From the NCBI RefSeq assembly GCF_030272615.1, contig NC_081414.1:810625069-810689068 (forward strand): a stretch of 64,000 nt of DNA. The letters are read 5' to 3'. The translations under genes were made by a program, and so were the position numbers. Of this stretch, positions 33,371-44,366 are shown piece by piece. How positions within the stretch are numbered: the first letter of the stretch is position 1; every line of letters begins with the position of its first letter. The DNA comes from Cryptomeria japonica (lineage: Eukaryota; Streptophyta; Pinopsida; Cupressales; Cupressaceae). The notes beneath the pieces are model-generated. The model did not search any database. It worked only from the letters and a program-made list of their open reading frames with translations, and was not told the DNA's origin.

Positions 33371-34611
33371 TTAGGGAGGAAGAAACCTTAATAGAATGGT
33401 TTGAGGTGGAACCCATTGACTGGGATCCAGAGAGTCTCCATTCATATCCTCGAGGTCAAAATAATTAAAACCCTTACAATACATGATACAGAAAGGCCCC
33501 TCCCACAAACCATTGAACTTGGCGTGCTGACTAGGCTTGGCCACCCTTTTGTTATATTTCAACACGAGGTCCCCTTGGATGAAAACCTGATTGGAACTTT
33601 TTTGTTGTCAAACCACCTCTTGATGGTTTGCTGGTGGTCTTGGAGAGATGTTAAAGTTGTCTCCCTAGCTTCTTTGAGCTCCATAATTTCTCCCAATCTT
33701 ATAGCCATCGGGCCATTCTCTACCACCTCGATAGACTTAAGTAGTTGTAGGGCTGAGACCTCTAAAGAGATAGGAAACAATGCATGCTTCCCATAAACTA
33801 GCTTGTATGGGGAGTTTTTTAGAACCTTCTTAAGCATTATTCGGTCCACCCACAATGCGCTCCTCAAATGGTGGTGCCATTCCCTCTTATATTCTGAGCC
33901 TATCCTCTTGATGAGCCTAATAAGGTTCTTGTTAGTGGACTCGGCGAGCCCGTTCCCCTTAGGGTAGTAGTTAGAGGAGGTTTTGAGGTAGATACCTTTG
34001 TTGAGGATGAATTGGGTGATTCGCAAACCAATGAATGCATTCGTGTTGTCTGATATGATGGTCTTAGGTGGACCATATTGACACACTAGATCTTCTAGGA
34101 GAGTTAGCACTTTGCTCTCTGATGAATTCATTAAAGGGATGGGCTCAGACCATTTGGTGAAGTAATCAGTAGTGGTCAGGATCCACTTGTGTCTGGCTGA
34201 ACTAGGGGGGTTGATCATCCCTATGAAATCAAGTCCCCACTGGGCAAAAGGCTCTTTTGCCATCATAGGTCTGAGAGGCATTGCTGCTTTTCTACTCCTA
34301 CTAGTATAATACTAGAACTCCTTACATTCCCTCACCAAAGTGTGCACATCTTTGAACATGGAAGGCCAAAAATATCCGGCCTGGGTGATTTTGATGATGG
34401 TTGTCTGTGCAGAGAAATGACCTCCCAATGAGCCATAGTGAAATTCATGTAGGATTTTATCAGCTTGGCATTGATCTACGCAACAGAGCAAGACCCCATC
34501 ATAATTCCTTTTGAAAAGTATGCCATCTACCAGGTAAAAACTATTGTTTTGGAGTCTATAGAACCTTTTCTTTTCTGGAGGGAGACCCTCCGGGAAAATC
34601 CCGGTCTTCAT
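33371..34611 (-). pseudogene. gypsy integrase
   Basis: Reads in one frame from 34611 to 33559 with one stop at 34312, then shifts into the C-terminal piece 33565-33371. The N-terminal zinc region (HEFHYGSLGGH, then REC) is partly kept. The catalytic core has GLDFIGMINP (Asp), IISDNTNAFIG (Asp) and YYPKGNGLAESTNKNL (Glu), so the DDE triad is present. The C-terminal piece has NGLWEGPFCIMYCKGFNYF, like the GPY/F module. It would catalyse cDNA insertion, but it is interrupted here. Confidence 0.9.
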
Positions 34612-34743
34612 AAAGTGCTTTTTGGCCTCCGTCTAGCATGTGTTTGGAGACTTAGGGGAAATCATCACGACTTCCTCTATGGCCATCTCATTTTTATGGG
34701 TTTTGCACTCCTGAACTATATATTAGCATAAGCCTCTGCCGCA

Positions 34744-35270
34744 AACTATTTTGGTTGGCCTAACATCAACATCGTACTCCAAGATCTTAGTGTTCTAATT
34801 AGCGCTCTTTTCGGTGATGTCACCTTCCATGATGTATTCTTGGACTGTAGGATGGGCTACATACACGGTGGTTTTATTGCAGGCAATGAAGTGCCTAAAT
34901 TTTTTTAGTCCCTTCACCATGACCAAGGCTTCCTTTTTGATGAAGTTATATTTAGCCTCATATTCTCTGAGAGTATTCGAATGGAAATCTATAGGATGCT
35001 CACTCCATTTTTTGACATCCTTCTGGGTCAGGACCATGGCAATGCTATACTGACATGAAAAAACATATATTATGAAATCCCTTTGACATATTCGGGTTAG
35101 ATAACATGGGGGTTGAATAGATGGTGTCTTTGATTTTGTCAAAAGATCCTTTGGCTTCAAGAGTCCATTTGAAATGCATCTCCTTCTTGAGCATCAGGGC
35201 GATGGGCCTTATTATTCCAAAAAAATCATAAATGAAATGACTGACGAAGTTGACCTTTCCTATGAAAGAC
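34744..35270 (-). pseudogene. gypsy RNase H (the usual one after RT)
   Basis: The open stretch 35160-34795 reads SIAMVLTQKDVKKWSEHPID, then SNTLREYEAKYNFIKKEALV, then FRHFIACNKTTVYVAHP. That is the standard gypsy RT-linked RNase H. It follows RT through a frameshift and precedes integrase. Between 34794 and 34612 the frame is broken. Confidence 0.8.
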
Positions 35271-36106
35271 TAGACTCCCTTTTTGTTGACCAGAAGGGGA
35301 AGATCTTTTATTGCTTTGACTTGGTCAGGGTTGATGGAGAAACCTTCCTTGGACACTATGTGTCCTAGTATCTTACCTTGAGAGATGCCAAAGGTACATT
35401 TCTTTTGGTTTAAGGAAATCCCAAACTTGAGGCACTTTTGAAAAAACTGACTCGAGATGATCAAAATGGTCTTCTCATTGTTTAGAAAACACTATTAGGT
35501 CATCCCATTGTATCAAATTAATTTTATTAATGATCTCTTTAAAGGCGAAATCTATATCTGTTTGGAAAGTTGCTCCAGCATTTGACAACCTGAAAGGCAT
35601 CTTTTGGTATGCGAATGTTACCTGAGGACTTGATTATATCTTGAGAAACCATCGAGCATCAAGAACATTTCTGATCTCGCTACCATGCTCAACAACTGCT
35701 CCATTGAAGGCAAGGGGTAGTGATCTTTTAGAGATTCTTGATTTAGATCTCTAAAATTTACACAGAGCCAGATGTCTCCATTCTTTTTCCTTATGGGCAC
35801 CAAATTGGACACCCATGTGTTGTGTTTAATGGGGTAGATAATCTGGGACTCGATCAACTTTCTTAACTCTTGAGCAATGAGAGACTCAATCTTCGGGTTG
35901 ATCGGCCTTTGCTTCTGTCAGACTAGCCTAGCTCCATCAGTGAGTTCGATAGTATGTTGAATGACGCTAGGGCCATAACCTTTCAAATCTTTGTAAGACC
36001 ATGCTAGGACACCCATGTATTCATCACAATACTGGGTCAAGCATCTCTTGTCTTCTGGAGAAACATCTTTCCCTACTTTAAGTATCCTCCCATCTCCTAT
36101 CGACAT
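35271..36106 (-). pseudogene. gypsy reverse transcriptase
   Basis: Starts with LAWSYKDLKGYGPSVIQH at about 36015-35960. Then IYPIKHNTWVSNLVPIRKKN, CVNFRDLNQESLKDHYPLP and FLMLDGFSRYNQ (first catalytic Asp) follow, to a stop at 35618. The YxDD region near 35500 is read in another frame as QWDDLIVF. The thumb (GISLNQKKCTFG, ILGHIVSKEGFSINPDQV) is open at 35464-35270. At least three stops and two frameshifts are present. Confidence 0.88.
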
Positions 36107-36309
36107 TTTGGTATAATCTCCTTTATCAGCCGTAAGATTTCACCTGTCCTTTTTGGTGTCATCATGGTCAAACAAATTCTCTAGGGTGATCAGACCATCA
36201 GGAAGTTTATTGGATCTTAACTGGAGGATTTAGTCTTCGTAAGCCTCCTTCACTTTAAGCTGTAGCTGATTTGCAAACTCCCTTGAATTTTTAATGAACA
36301 GTGAAATCT

Positions 36310-36531
36310 ACTAATCACTCTCAAAAACTTTCCATTGGGTATCGCTATTAGGGATAGCCAGCTGGAAAACCACACAGATTGCTTGGGATTTGGTGAGCAA
36401 ATCCACAATAGCATCGAATTGTGATCTGATTGCAACCATCTGATCAGCAACAGTATTTACTTTTTGAGGGATACTCTGGATATTGAAAGCATCGAAGCTT
36501 TCAATTAAATCCCACATTCTGGTGCGGTAAG
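36310..36531 (-). pseudogene. gypsy upstream RNase H, second part
   Basis: Continues directly from 43508 once NA2 and one GTAAG are removed: RTRMWDLIESFDAFNIQSIP, then VNTVADQMVAIRSQFD, with the last catalytic Asp in VAD. A linker VFQLAIPNSDTQWKVFESD follows. RT lies downstream. Confidence 0.78.
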
Positions 36532-37716
36532 TGTTAGGCCCAATATGGAAAGCCAATGTACTGAGAGGGTAGGGGTGAATCAGTACTTCAAATCCCTTTA
36601 TCAATAATATCTTTATTGTTATGCATAAACCAAAAACTGTTGTAACATAACATAAAGCTAAAACAAATAAGTAACAATCATACACGATTCACTCCATAAC
36701 ACATATATTTTTGTTACGCAGAAACTCTTGGTTAGAGAGAAAAACTGTGGTGGGGATGGCACCCACAACTTCACTACTGCAATAATAAAGAGTGCTCGGT
36801 TAGAGCTACATATTTAGCTATTTTTGATAGCTTACCCTATTAGGAGTAACAAGATCTATTAGATCTACCTTGCTAAAGGATTTTATAACATTGATCTGAA
36901 TGCTGCACCTGGTTAGAGGCTTTACAATTTATAGACTTGATTAGAGTCTTTTACCCTGTTAAAGGTTTCTCTTACAACTTCAAAATATTACAATAAGACT
37001 TTACAAATATCTGCAACTTTACATCTAAAATGCTATAGTAGATTCTATGTGCTCAAAATAAGATTACCTTTCCTATAGCATACCTCGGTAACTCATAAAG
37101 TAACTCGGTAAACCCTTCTATTTACTCTATTCTTTAAGTGTTCTCTAAAAGCCTTCTCAGTGACCTTTGTGTCTCTGTAACAGTCATAATACTCTGTGAT
37201 TTCTCATGTATCACATAAGTCTTGCTTCATACACATATGCACACACATTTCTCTCATTCACATATCTCTCTAACCCTAAATTCATGTTGTATAAATAGAT
37301 TTCTTATGTTGGTGATCAGATTCATTGCTTTGATCTTACAAACATGATTTCTTGAATGAATAACCATGCAAAATATTTCATTGGTTAGATGACCTCAAAA
37401 TTATACAAAATCTATATGTGCAATTTCTAATGCGATAACGGTTCTTTGTGCCTTGATCTTGTAACAAGTTTTCATGTGTGTGTCCAGGTTCAATGAATCT
37501 GGTAACATGTTTCACTCAGTGTATTATCTTTACTTCTTGGTAGACATGAAATAACACTCGGTAAACAACTCGGTTTATACTGGGCTTTGTGACTGTTTTC
37601 CTTCTATAACCGACTAGATTGTTCATACCGACTAAATATTTTGATAGTAGTAACTGACTAGAGTATATAGAATGACTTTGGATATAAAACTAATGGCAAT
37701 TTGATAAGTAGTAACA
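36532..37716 (-). repeat. NA2 3' LTR (1185 bp)
   Basis: Plus-strand ends are TGTTAGGCCCAATATGG and GATAAGTAGTAACA. Nearly identical to 42308-43507. It carries several CTCGGTAA words on the plus strand near 37084, 37099 and 37556. Confidence 0.93.
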
Positions 37717-38126
37717 ATCTCCCCTTTTGACATTAGTTGAGATGTTTGACAAACTACTTTCAAAGTCATTACTCAAAAATCTATATACTTTACAAAATTT
37801 GACTAAACATACAATATATACATTAGTCAATGAAATAGTATAATCAAATATAATCCCCTTATCAATATGCTATACAAAACTTTAATTATATGTGCTCGGT
37901 GATCAATACTCTATAATCATTGTTCTTTCCTCTATTTCTTTCCTCTATTCAGTGCTCGGTTCATGGCTCTTGGATACTCTACTTATTCTGCTCATTTTGA
38001 TCGATACACTCCCCCTGTATACTACACTCCAGTTGTTTGATACTTTGAATACTACACTCCCCCTATGTACTTTGATGCTATATATACTCTGATGATATAC
38101 TCCCTCTTTTTGACAAACATCAAATT
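37717..38126. other. NA2 polypurine tract and untranslated 3' region
   Basis: On the minus strand CAAAAGGGGAGAT abuts the LTR (37717-37729). The rest has no gene but contains repeated CACTCCCCCT blocks (38006, 38054), which on the minus strand are extra purine tracts, and a CTCGGT word. Confidence 0.8.
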
Positions 38127-40341
38127 TTAGTTACCATTTGGAGGTAGCAACTGATCAAAAATGGATTTGTACTTTGTCTTGGCTTCGGTGAGAGTGACAG
38201 AGAGGGCATCCTTGACACTATCCATTAAAGAATTTTGTGCATTAATATCAGCCAATAATGGTGTCAGCAGGGTCTTGCTTGGTGACATCAGGCTCTTGGT
38301 TAGTGACATCGACTATTTCCACTGTAGATTGTTCACCAGCATTCTTTCTTTGAAAGATGTCCTGCCATTTCTCTTTTGTTTCCTTCTCCACTTCTATATA
38401 TAGGCCATTCATCAATTTCGAGGCCTTTTGTTTTACTGTAAATTGTGTTTGGTTGTTTGTCAGATGTTCTTTTATTTCATCAACTGACATATCAGGAAAG
38501 AGATGCACCAGACTTCTTTCTCTGATTTGTTTCTCTAAGTCTAGGACATATTTCCATCTGGTTTCAATATGTGCATATAATTCCTTAGGAATAGAATTAC
38601 ATACTTCTAATGGGACCACTCAGAATTTTAGAAGTGTTCAAATGATAGCTTCTTCAATTTGCCTCTTTTCATCAGCAGATCTAGATTCATATTTGACAAA
38701 TCTGAATCCACCAAATCCACCATTTTCCTTCAAATTATTACAAAAATTTTCTACACTATGTACATCTACCTTCTTGCTTTTCACAATCTGAAATTTACTT
38801 GCATCTTCAGATTTGGTATCACTCGAGTCTTTTGGCAAAATGAGTCTCCGAGTAGATTTCTTGTAAGTTCTAGTTACCTTAGGAACGACAACAGTCTTTT
38901 GTTTCTTACTCGGTGATGCATCAGATGCCCTTGTGTTAGGTCTCTTTGTTGGAGGAGTCGGTAGGGCCATTGAAGTGTCCTGTTTCTTTCTCTTCAACAC
39001 TTTTCCCTTAGGCAATTTGGTGCTAAGTGTTATGGCTGCTTCTTGGGCTTCTGTCTCCTCTTCCGTGATGGCTAGAATGCCTTTGATAGGTGTGGAGGAA
39101 GACTCTTCTCCGAATTTCTCAGTTAATGCCTTAATCATCTTTGATGCCTTCCTTGTAGCTTTGGGTACTACAATGCTCATCTTTACTTTTTCTTTCACCT
39201 CTTCATAGGTTCCATACCTCAACTCGGTAGTATGCCTTGGTAGTGTTAGAAATGCATCGATTTGCTGTTGCGTGATATCAAAATCAATCTCGTAACCCAT
39301 AGGTGACAAAGATTGAATCCTCGGTTCCACAGCATTCACATAACAATAATCGGTGTCGACTTCAAAACATAGTTCATCTTTGTATTTTTCTACTAGCTGG
39401 GGTGGAATCCGGTACCTGTTAGGAATTTTCTCTTGGAACTTGCTAAAGTAATCATCCATTATATCATTAAAGTTATCACCTAACTTCTTGATGAAGTTAT
39501 TGATCTAATGGGTGATTGGTTGGTGTAGTTCCCAAATAACTTTATCGACTATTGGAAAAAAATTCTCAAAGTAGAAAAACATACATACAAGTAGTGATCC
39601 AAATTTTAGAGTATTTGCCGAGTTGTTCTTCTTTAGCTTCCTGATTGTGTTCAGATTTTCAAACAAGTTCTTCAACAATACTTCACACAAGTCAATTTTC
39701 ATGCCTTTCTTAACAATTTTGTATGCTAAGTCCACTGGTGCATAGGGTACACTATTTTCCCTTGCCGATTAGAAGAAATAGTAACCAATTACTCTAATGG
39801 CAAATTTGAGTTCAGGATCAGTGACATTGTTCAACTTCAAACCTCTGCAATCAGATTCTACTCCAGTCAAACTAATCAATTCCTTCTGTGATATAATTTT
39901 CTGTGCTCGGGCATGATCATAGCTAGGATAACCAGTGATCAAATGAATGATTTCCTTAGTGATCTTAAATGGTTGCTCTTGTAGCCACATGAAATCATCA
40001 TGCACTCAGCTTAGTACAAACTTGACCCACTGGGGTTTGAACACACAGGGATAGGTTAGGGCTTCAGTCAATCCCTTGAATTTGATGTGCTCATACTTGC
40101 TATCCATTTTACCATTTGTGCACAATTCATCATATGCATCTTTTATCTCAACATGATCGATTTCTTCAACACGGCATTTGGTGAAGAATCTCACATCCTC
40201 GACTAACAAGACTCGATCCGGGATGAGTGAAAAGGCAGTTTTGTCATCCGGTTCAGATGCAATTTTGGGAGTCAAAGAGTATTTTAGTGAGGGCTTCTCT
40301 GCATTCTTGACAACAATGGGGTCTTGGATCTCAGGTGCCAT
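38127..40341 (-). pseudogene. NA2 ORF2: homologue of NA1 ORF2
   Basis: ATG at 40341, about 740 codons to 38127. In-frame stops lie at 40006, 39769, 39505, 38638 and about 38620, and there is one frameshift near 38280. Blocks shared with NA1 ORF2, in order: LTPKIASEPDD, VEEIDHVEIKDAYDELC, DDFMWLQEQPFKITKEIIHL, LKLNNVTDPELKFAIRVIGY, TLKFGSLLVCMFFYFENFFP and VEKYKDELCFEV...MGYEIDF. A Lys/Arg/Ser-rich basic region (about 39000-38820) and a helical C-terminal part follow; the latter is shorter than in NA1. It has no enzyme motif. Conservation of the N-terminal half between elements with different LTRs argues that the protein matters for the element. Confidence 0.75.
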
Positions 40342-40892
40342 TTTGATTTCAGATAAAAATTGACACAGGAACCTTAGGGTTTGAGAACTTAACAAATGGC
40401 AGACACTTCACACTCAGCAAATAATAACAACTTAATGATTTCGATAAACCAGCTTAGCAATGCGATGAGATTTGATGTAAATACCTTAGATTTCACTTTG
40501 AAGATGGTTTGATCACCTTGATTCGCTCTACACTACTTCTCAAAAACTCGGTGAATGAAAATGACCTCGAAGAATGCTTTAAGTACATAATAAACCTTAT
40601 TGGGCTCCATGCAAGTTAGGTCAAAGACATTAAATGCACTCGGTTCTACTCAACTTTCTTTCCCTTTTTGAGCTTTAACCGAGTAACCAAATTTCCTTCA
40701 TATACTGGCTTGACAGGCTTCCTGAATTAACCGACTTGACAGATTTCTTATAAAGTACTCCAAAAGACTTTGATAGAATTCCAAACTTACTACTACATCT
40801 TACTATGTAGATTTTGAATTTAGTACATACTAAAATAGGAACACTTTAAGATTTAACCTTGTGATAATGCAGTCCCTTCATACCTTTACTGA
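40342..40892. other. NA2 spacer between ORF1 and ORF2
   Basis: About 550 bp of AT-rich sequence without an ORF, with several ACTCGGT/ACCGAGT words (40546, 40639, 40676). It is the counterpart of the 437-bp spacer of NA1. No internal LTR or promoter is certain. Confidence 0.45.
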
Positions 40893-42245
40893 TTAATTTG
40901 GAGTGGGAGCACCTAACTCGGTAGGTTAGGTGCTTTCTTTATTTGACACAATTTCCTTCTTTCTCCAAATCATCTTTAATTTCTCTTTTATTTCCTCAGT
41001 GTCTTCTCTAGGTTGATCTCTGCAATCTCCAACCAGGTGTCCAACTTTGTGACAATGAAAACATGCCATACCAGGATTTCTCCATGATCTTCGATTGTTC
41101 ATTCCAAACCTTATAAAGCAGTTGGCACTTATATGTCCATATCTTCCACAACAATCACACCATATCCTTGTATTGTAATCCCATGGTACTACAGAATATT
41201 GTTGGTAAGGATCTGTGTGAGTTCAGTAACCTCTAGTATTTTCTCAGTGTGCAGACCACATGTGGTTCTTTTGCTTAAACCAACACTTCTCGGTACTATG
41301 TCCATATCTATTGCAGTTTTTACAAAACCCTTTGAATTTTGCCTTCCGATAATTGTTAACAGACTTTGTCCTACATTGATTAGATGTGTGACCATATTTA
41401 TTGCAATTGTAACAATAACCATTGGTCTTAGTGGCATTTGGTTGCTTACCTTTTCTGATTTGACATATATTGGCAGTATGACCTTGATTTCCATAGTAGT
41501 TGCAAATAGGCTTCTTTCTTTTGATGTTCTTCTTGATTCCAGCTTGCCTTGATGATTCTCCTCTCTCAGTAGTGTAGATTCCCTTCTCGGTAGAGTCTTT
41601 TCCTTTGTAACCAAGTCCTCCTTCTTTGTAGGGTCATCTTGTATTCAATTGCTCATCCAACATCTTTGATGCTTCATAACTCTTCTTCAGTGTTTCCTTG
41701 GATTTCTTCTCTGTTTCAAGTTCATTGCTCAGCCTTGATACTTCAAGTTTCAATGCTTGATTCTCATCATCTTTCATATTTGCTTCATGATGTGCATAAC
41801 CTAGTTGATCTGATAGATTTTGTTGAATCCCAGTCAACCTTATGAATTCATCATCTTTATCAGATACTAAAGCTTCAAGTTGTTGTTTCTTTCTTTCTAG
41901 ATCTCTTACTTTGTCCTTGGTTGTCCTCAATGCATCAATATTTTCAGTCATCTGTGTGCTGAAATGTTCATGTTCTCTTTTCATTGCTTTTAGTTGATCA
42001 GCCAGTGCTTTGTTATTTTCTTTCAATTGTCCAATCATTTCTTCAGTCTCTTCAAACATACTATTCTCAGATGATGTCTCAATTTGTTCCACTAACTCTT
42101 GAGAGTCCTACAAATCATCAGATAATCTTCTTCTCACTTTCAAAGATTTTTGCCTTTGCCTTTGCATGTCTGCAATCACTTTATTAGCATGATCCAATTC
42201 TTCTTGCAGATACACAATCCTCTGAGATTGTTTGTAGCCTTCCAT
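40893..42245 (-). pseudogene. NA2 ORF1: coiled coil plus five CCHC zinc knuckles (Gag-like)
   Basis: One frame from ATG 42245 to TAA 40893, 450 codons, with four internal stops (near 42108, 41634, 41250 and 41230). Residues 1-205 are an almost unbroken coiled coil (QLKENNKALADQLKAMKREH and similar). Then come knuckles CNYYGNQGHTANIC (second Cys to Tyr), CYNCNKYGHTSNQC, CKNCNRYGHSTEKC, CDCCGRYGHISANC and CFHCHKVGHLVGDC. The tail is Lys/Glu-rich. It matches NA1 ORF1 in plan and in knuckle sequence (CxxCNKYGH, CGR(F/Y)GH(L/I)S). RNA binding and particle assembly are inferred from the knuckles and coiled coil. Confidence 0.83.
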
Positions 42246-42290
42246 TGATAATATCTTTCTCTTTAGGCAGTTAAACCCTTTTCCAAGATT

Positions 42291-42305
42291 CAAGCTCTGA
42301 TACCA
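42291..42305 (-). other. NA2 primer-binding site (tRNA-iMet)
   Basis: The minus strand reads TGGTATCAGAGCTTG two bases after the 5' LTR, the same as NA1. Confidence 0.92.
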
Positions 42306-42307
42306 AT

Positions 42308-43507
42308 TGTTAGGCCCAATATGGAAAGCCAATGTACTGAGAGGGGAGGGGTGAATCAGTACTTCAAATCCTTTTATCAACAATATCTTTATTGTTATGC
42401 ATAAACCAAAAAATGTTGTAACATAACATAAAGCTAAAACAAATAAGTAACAATCATACATGATTCACTCCATAACACATATATTTTGGTTATGCAGAAA
42501 CTCTTGGTTAGAGAGAAAAACTGCGGTGGGGATGGCACCCACAACTTCACTACTGCAATAATAAAGAGTGCTCGGTTAGAGATACATATTTAGCTATTTT
42601 TGATAGCTTACCCTATTAGGAGTAACAAGATCTGTTAGATCTACCTTGCTAAAGGATTTTACAACATTGATCTGAATGTTGCACCTGGTTAGAGGATTAA
42701 CAATTTATAGACTTGATTAGAGTCTTTTACCCTATTAAAGGTTTCTCTTACAACTTCAAAATATTACAATAAGACTTTACAAATATCTGCAACTTTACAT
42801 CTAAAATGTTGTAGCAGATTCTATGTGCTCAAAATAAGATTACCTTGCCTATAGCATACCTCAGTAACTCATAAAGTAACTCGGTAAACCCTTCTATTTA
42901 CTTTGTTCTTTGACTGTTCTCTAAAAACCTTCTCGGTGACCTCTATGTCTCTGTAACAGTCATAATACTCTATGATTTTTCATGTATCACATAAGTCTTG
43001 CTTCATACACATATGCACACATATTTCTCTCATTCACATATCTCTCTAACCCTAAATTCATGTTGTATAAATAGATTTCTTATGTCGGTGATTTGATTCA
43101 TTGCTTTGATCTTACAAACATGATTTCTTGAATGAATAACCATGCAAAATATTTCATTGGTTAGATGACCTCAAAATTATACAAAATCTATATGTGCAAT
43201 TTCCAATGCGATAACGGTTCTATTTGCCTCGATCTTGTAACACATTTTCATGTGTGTGTCCAGGTTCAATGAATCTGGTAACATGTTTCACTTGGTGTAT
43301 ATCAACTCGGTGTATTATCTTTACTACTCGATAGACATGAAATAACACTTGGTAAATAGCTCGGTGTATACTGGGCTTTGTGACTGTTTTCCTTCTGTAA
43401 CCGACTAGACTGTTCATACTGACTAAATATTTTGGTAGTAGTAACCGACTACAGTATATAGAATAACTTTGGATATAAAACTAATGACAATTTGATAAGT
43501 AGTAACA
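42308..43507 (-). repeat. NA2 5' LTR (1200 bp)
   Basis: Same ends as the 3' LTR. Close identity over the whole length except small indels, for example an extra GTATATCAACTCG stretch near 43297. Confidence 0.93.
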
Positions 43508-43771
43508 GTAAGATCTCATACGGACATGTTTAGCATTGGAAATTCCCCAAACTTGGTGTATTGCCAGTTCAGAGTCGCCCAAGACTCTTAGTTGCTTAAT
43601 ACCCATCTTCTCCGTGAAGCTTAGACCTTGGATCAGTCCCTCTTACTCTACCTCATTATTTGAGCATGCAAATTGTAGACGGAAGGATTTCAAGATTCAC
43701 TCACTCGAAGGTGAAGTGCGGCAAATCCTAGCTCCGAAACCTACTTTGCATCTCGCACCGTCAAAGTGCAA
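43508..43771 (-). pseudogene. gypsy upstream RNase H, first part
   Basis: The minus strand begins LHFDGARCKVGFGARI (first catalytic Asp), then FRLQFACSNNEVE (Glu), then QLRVLGDSELAIHQVWGISN (Asp). The frame contains stops and runs straight into the NA2 insertion. This is the extra RNase H type usually found between RNase H and integrase in Tat-lineage gypsy elements, but here it lies before RT. Confidence 0.78.
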
Positions 43772-44366
43772 GGTTTAGAGAGTAGATGACAATTATTCCT
43801 TAGAAAATGGCTCTTTGGTAAACTTTGGGATGACCTGGTGTTTATGAAAAATACAATAGTTTCCTAGGTTAGTCACATGGTAGTTGGAGAATGGATCAGA
43901 GTCTACGAATTTATTTAAGAAAACCTCTTGTTTTGGTGGGATCTCCCCGGTCACTTCCTCATCCTCTAGGAGCTCTATGACTTTCCTTTCTTCATTCAAG
44001 ATAGAAGTATGAGTGGGTTCAAAATTAATCATGGCCTTGTCTGCTACATGCTTGGCATGAAGGGGCTCAGAGAGTATTTTGAGTTTGGTAGTGTGCTAAG
44101 TGCGAAGGATGAGGTGAGACCAATCTAAAATATAGCCTCCTATCTTGGCAGTATAATCCTCGGAAAGGCAGAGCCCAAAAACAAGAAAGATATCAATGAC
44201 AACTACTTCTTGGGGTACAGTAATACTAGGGCACGTGAACAATATCAGTGAGAGGCTTTTGGTAAGACCTGTGGTCTAGACTTATTCCCGTCTAATTGCA
44301 TGACTCCCCTATTTAAAGGTTCGTACTTGATATTCAAAAACTCAGTGATCTGTCTAGGCATGACGA
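43772..44366 (-). pseudogene. gypsy protease/linker region
   Basis: One open piece at 44032-43793 reads MINFEPTHTSILNEERKVIE, then an acidic run, then FVDSDPFSNYHVTNLGNY. Upstream text (SITVPQEVVVIDIFLVFG) is in a broken frame and may be the end of the protease. No clear DTG/DSG active site can be read, so protease identity rests on position only. Confidence 0.5.

Larger units (their letters stand above)
36532..43507 (-). mobile_element. NA2: second non-autonomous two-ORF LTR retrotransposon
   Basis: A 6976-bp element on the minus strand with perfect duplication GTAAG (36527-36531 and 43508-43512). LTRs are 42308-43507 (5') and 36532-37716 (3'). The primer site and polypurine tract are in place. 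The interior holds only ORF1 (coiled coil, five CCHC knuckles) and ORF2, homologous to NA1's ORFs at protein level. The LTR body does not obviously align with NA1's at DNA level apart from the terminal TGTTAGG. No enzymatic domain was found. It sits inside the gypsy RNase H. Confidence 0.9.

Noticed and set aside
36311-36685. Hydrophobic ORF beginning MYDCYLFVLALCYV, also at 42108-42461
   Set aside because: Starts inside the NA2 LTR and crosses its boundary into different flanking sequence in each copy, so it is not a gene.
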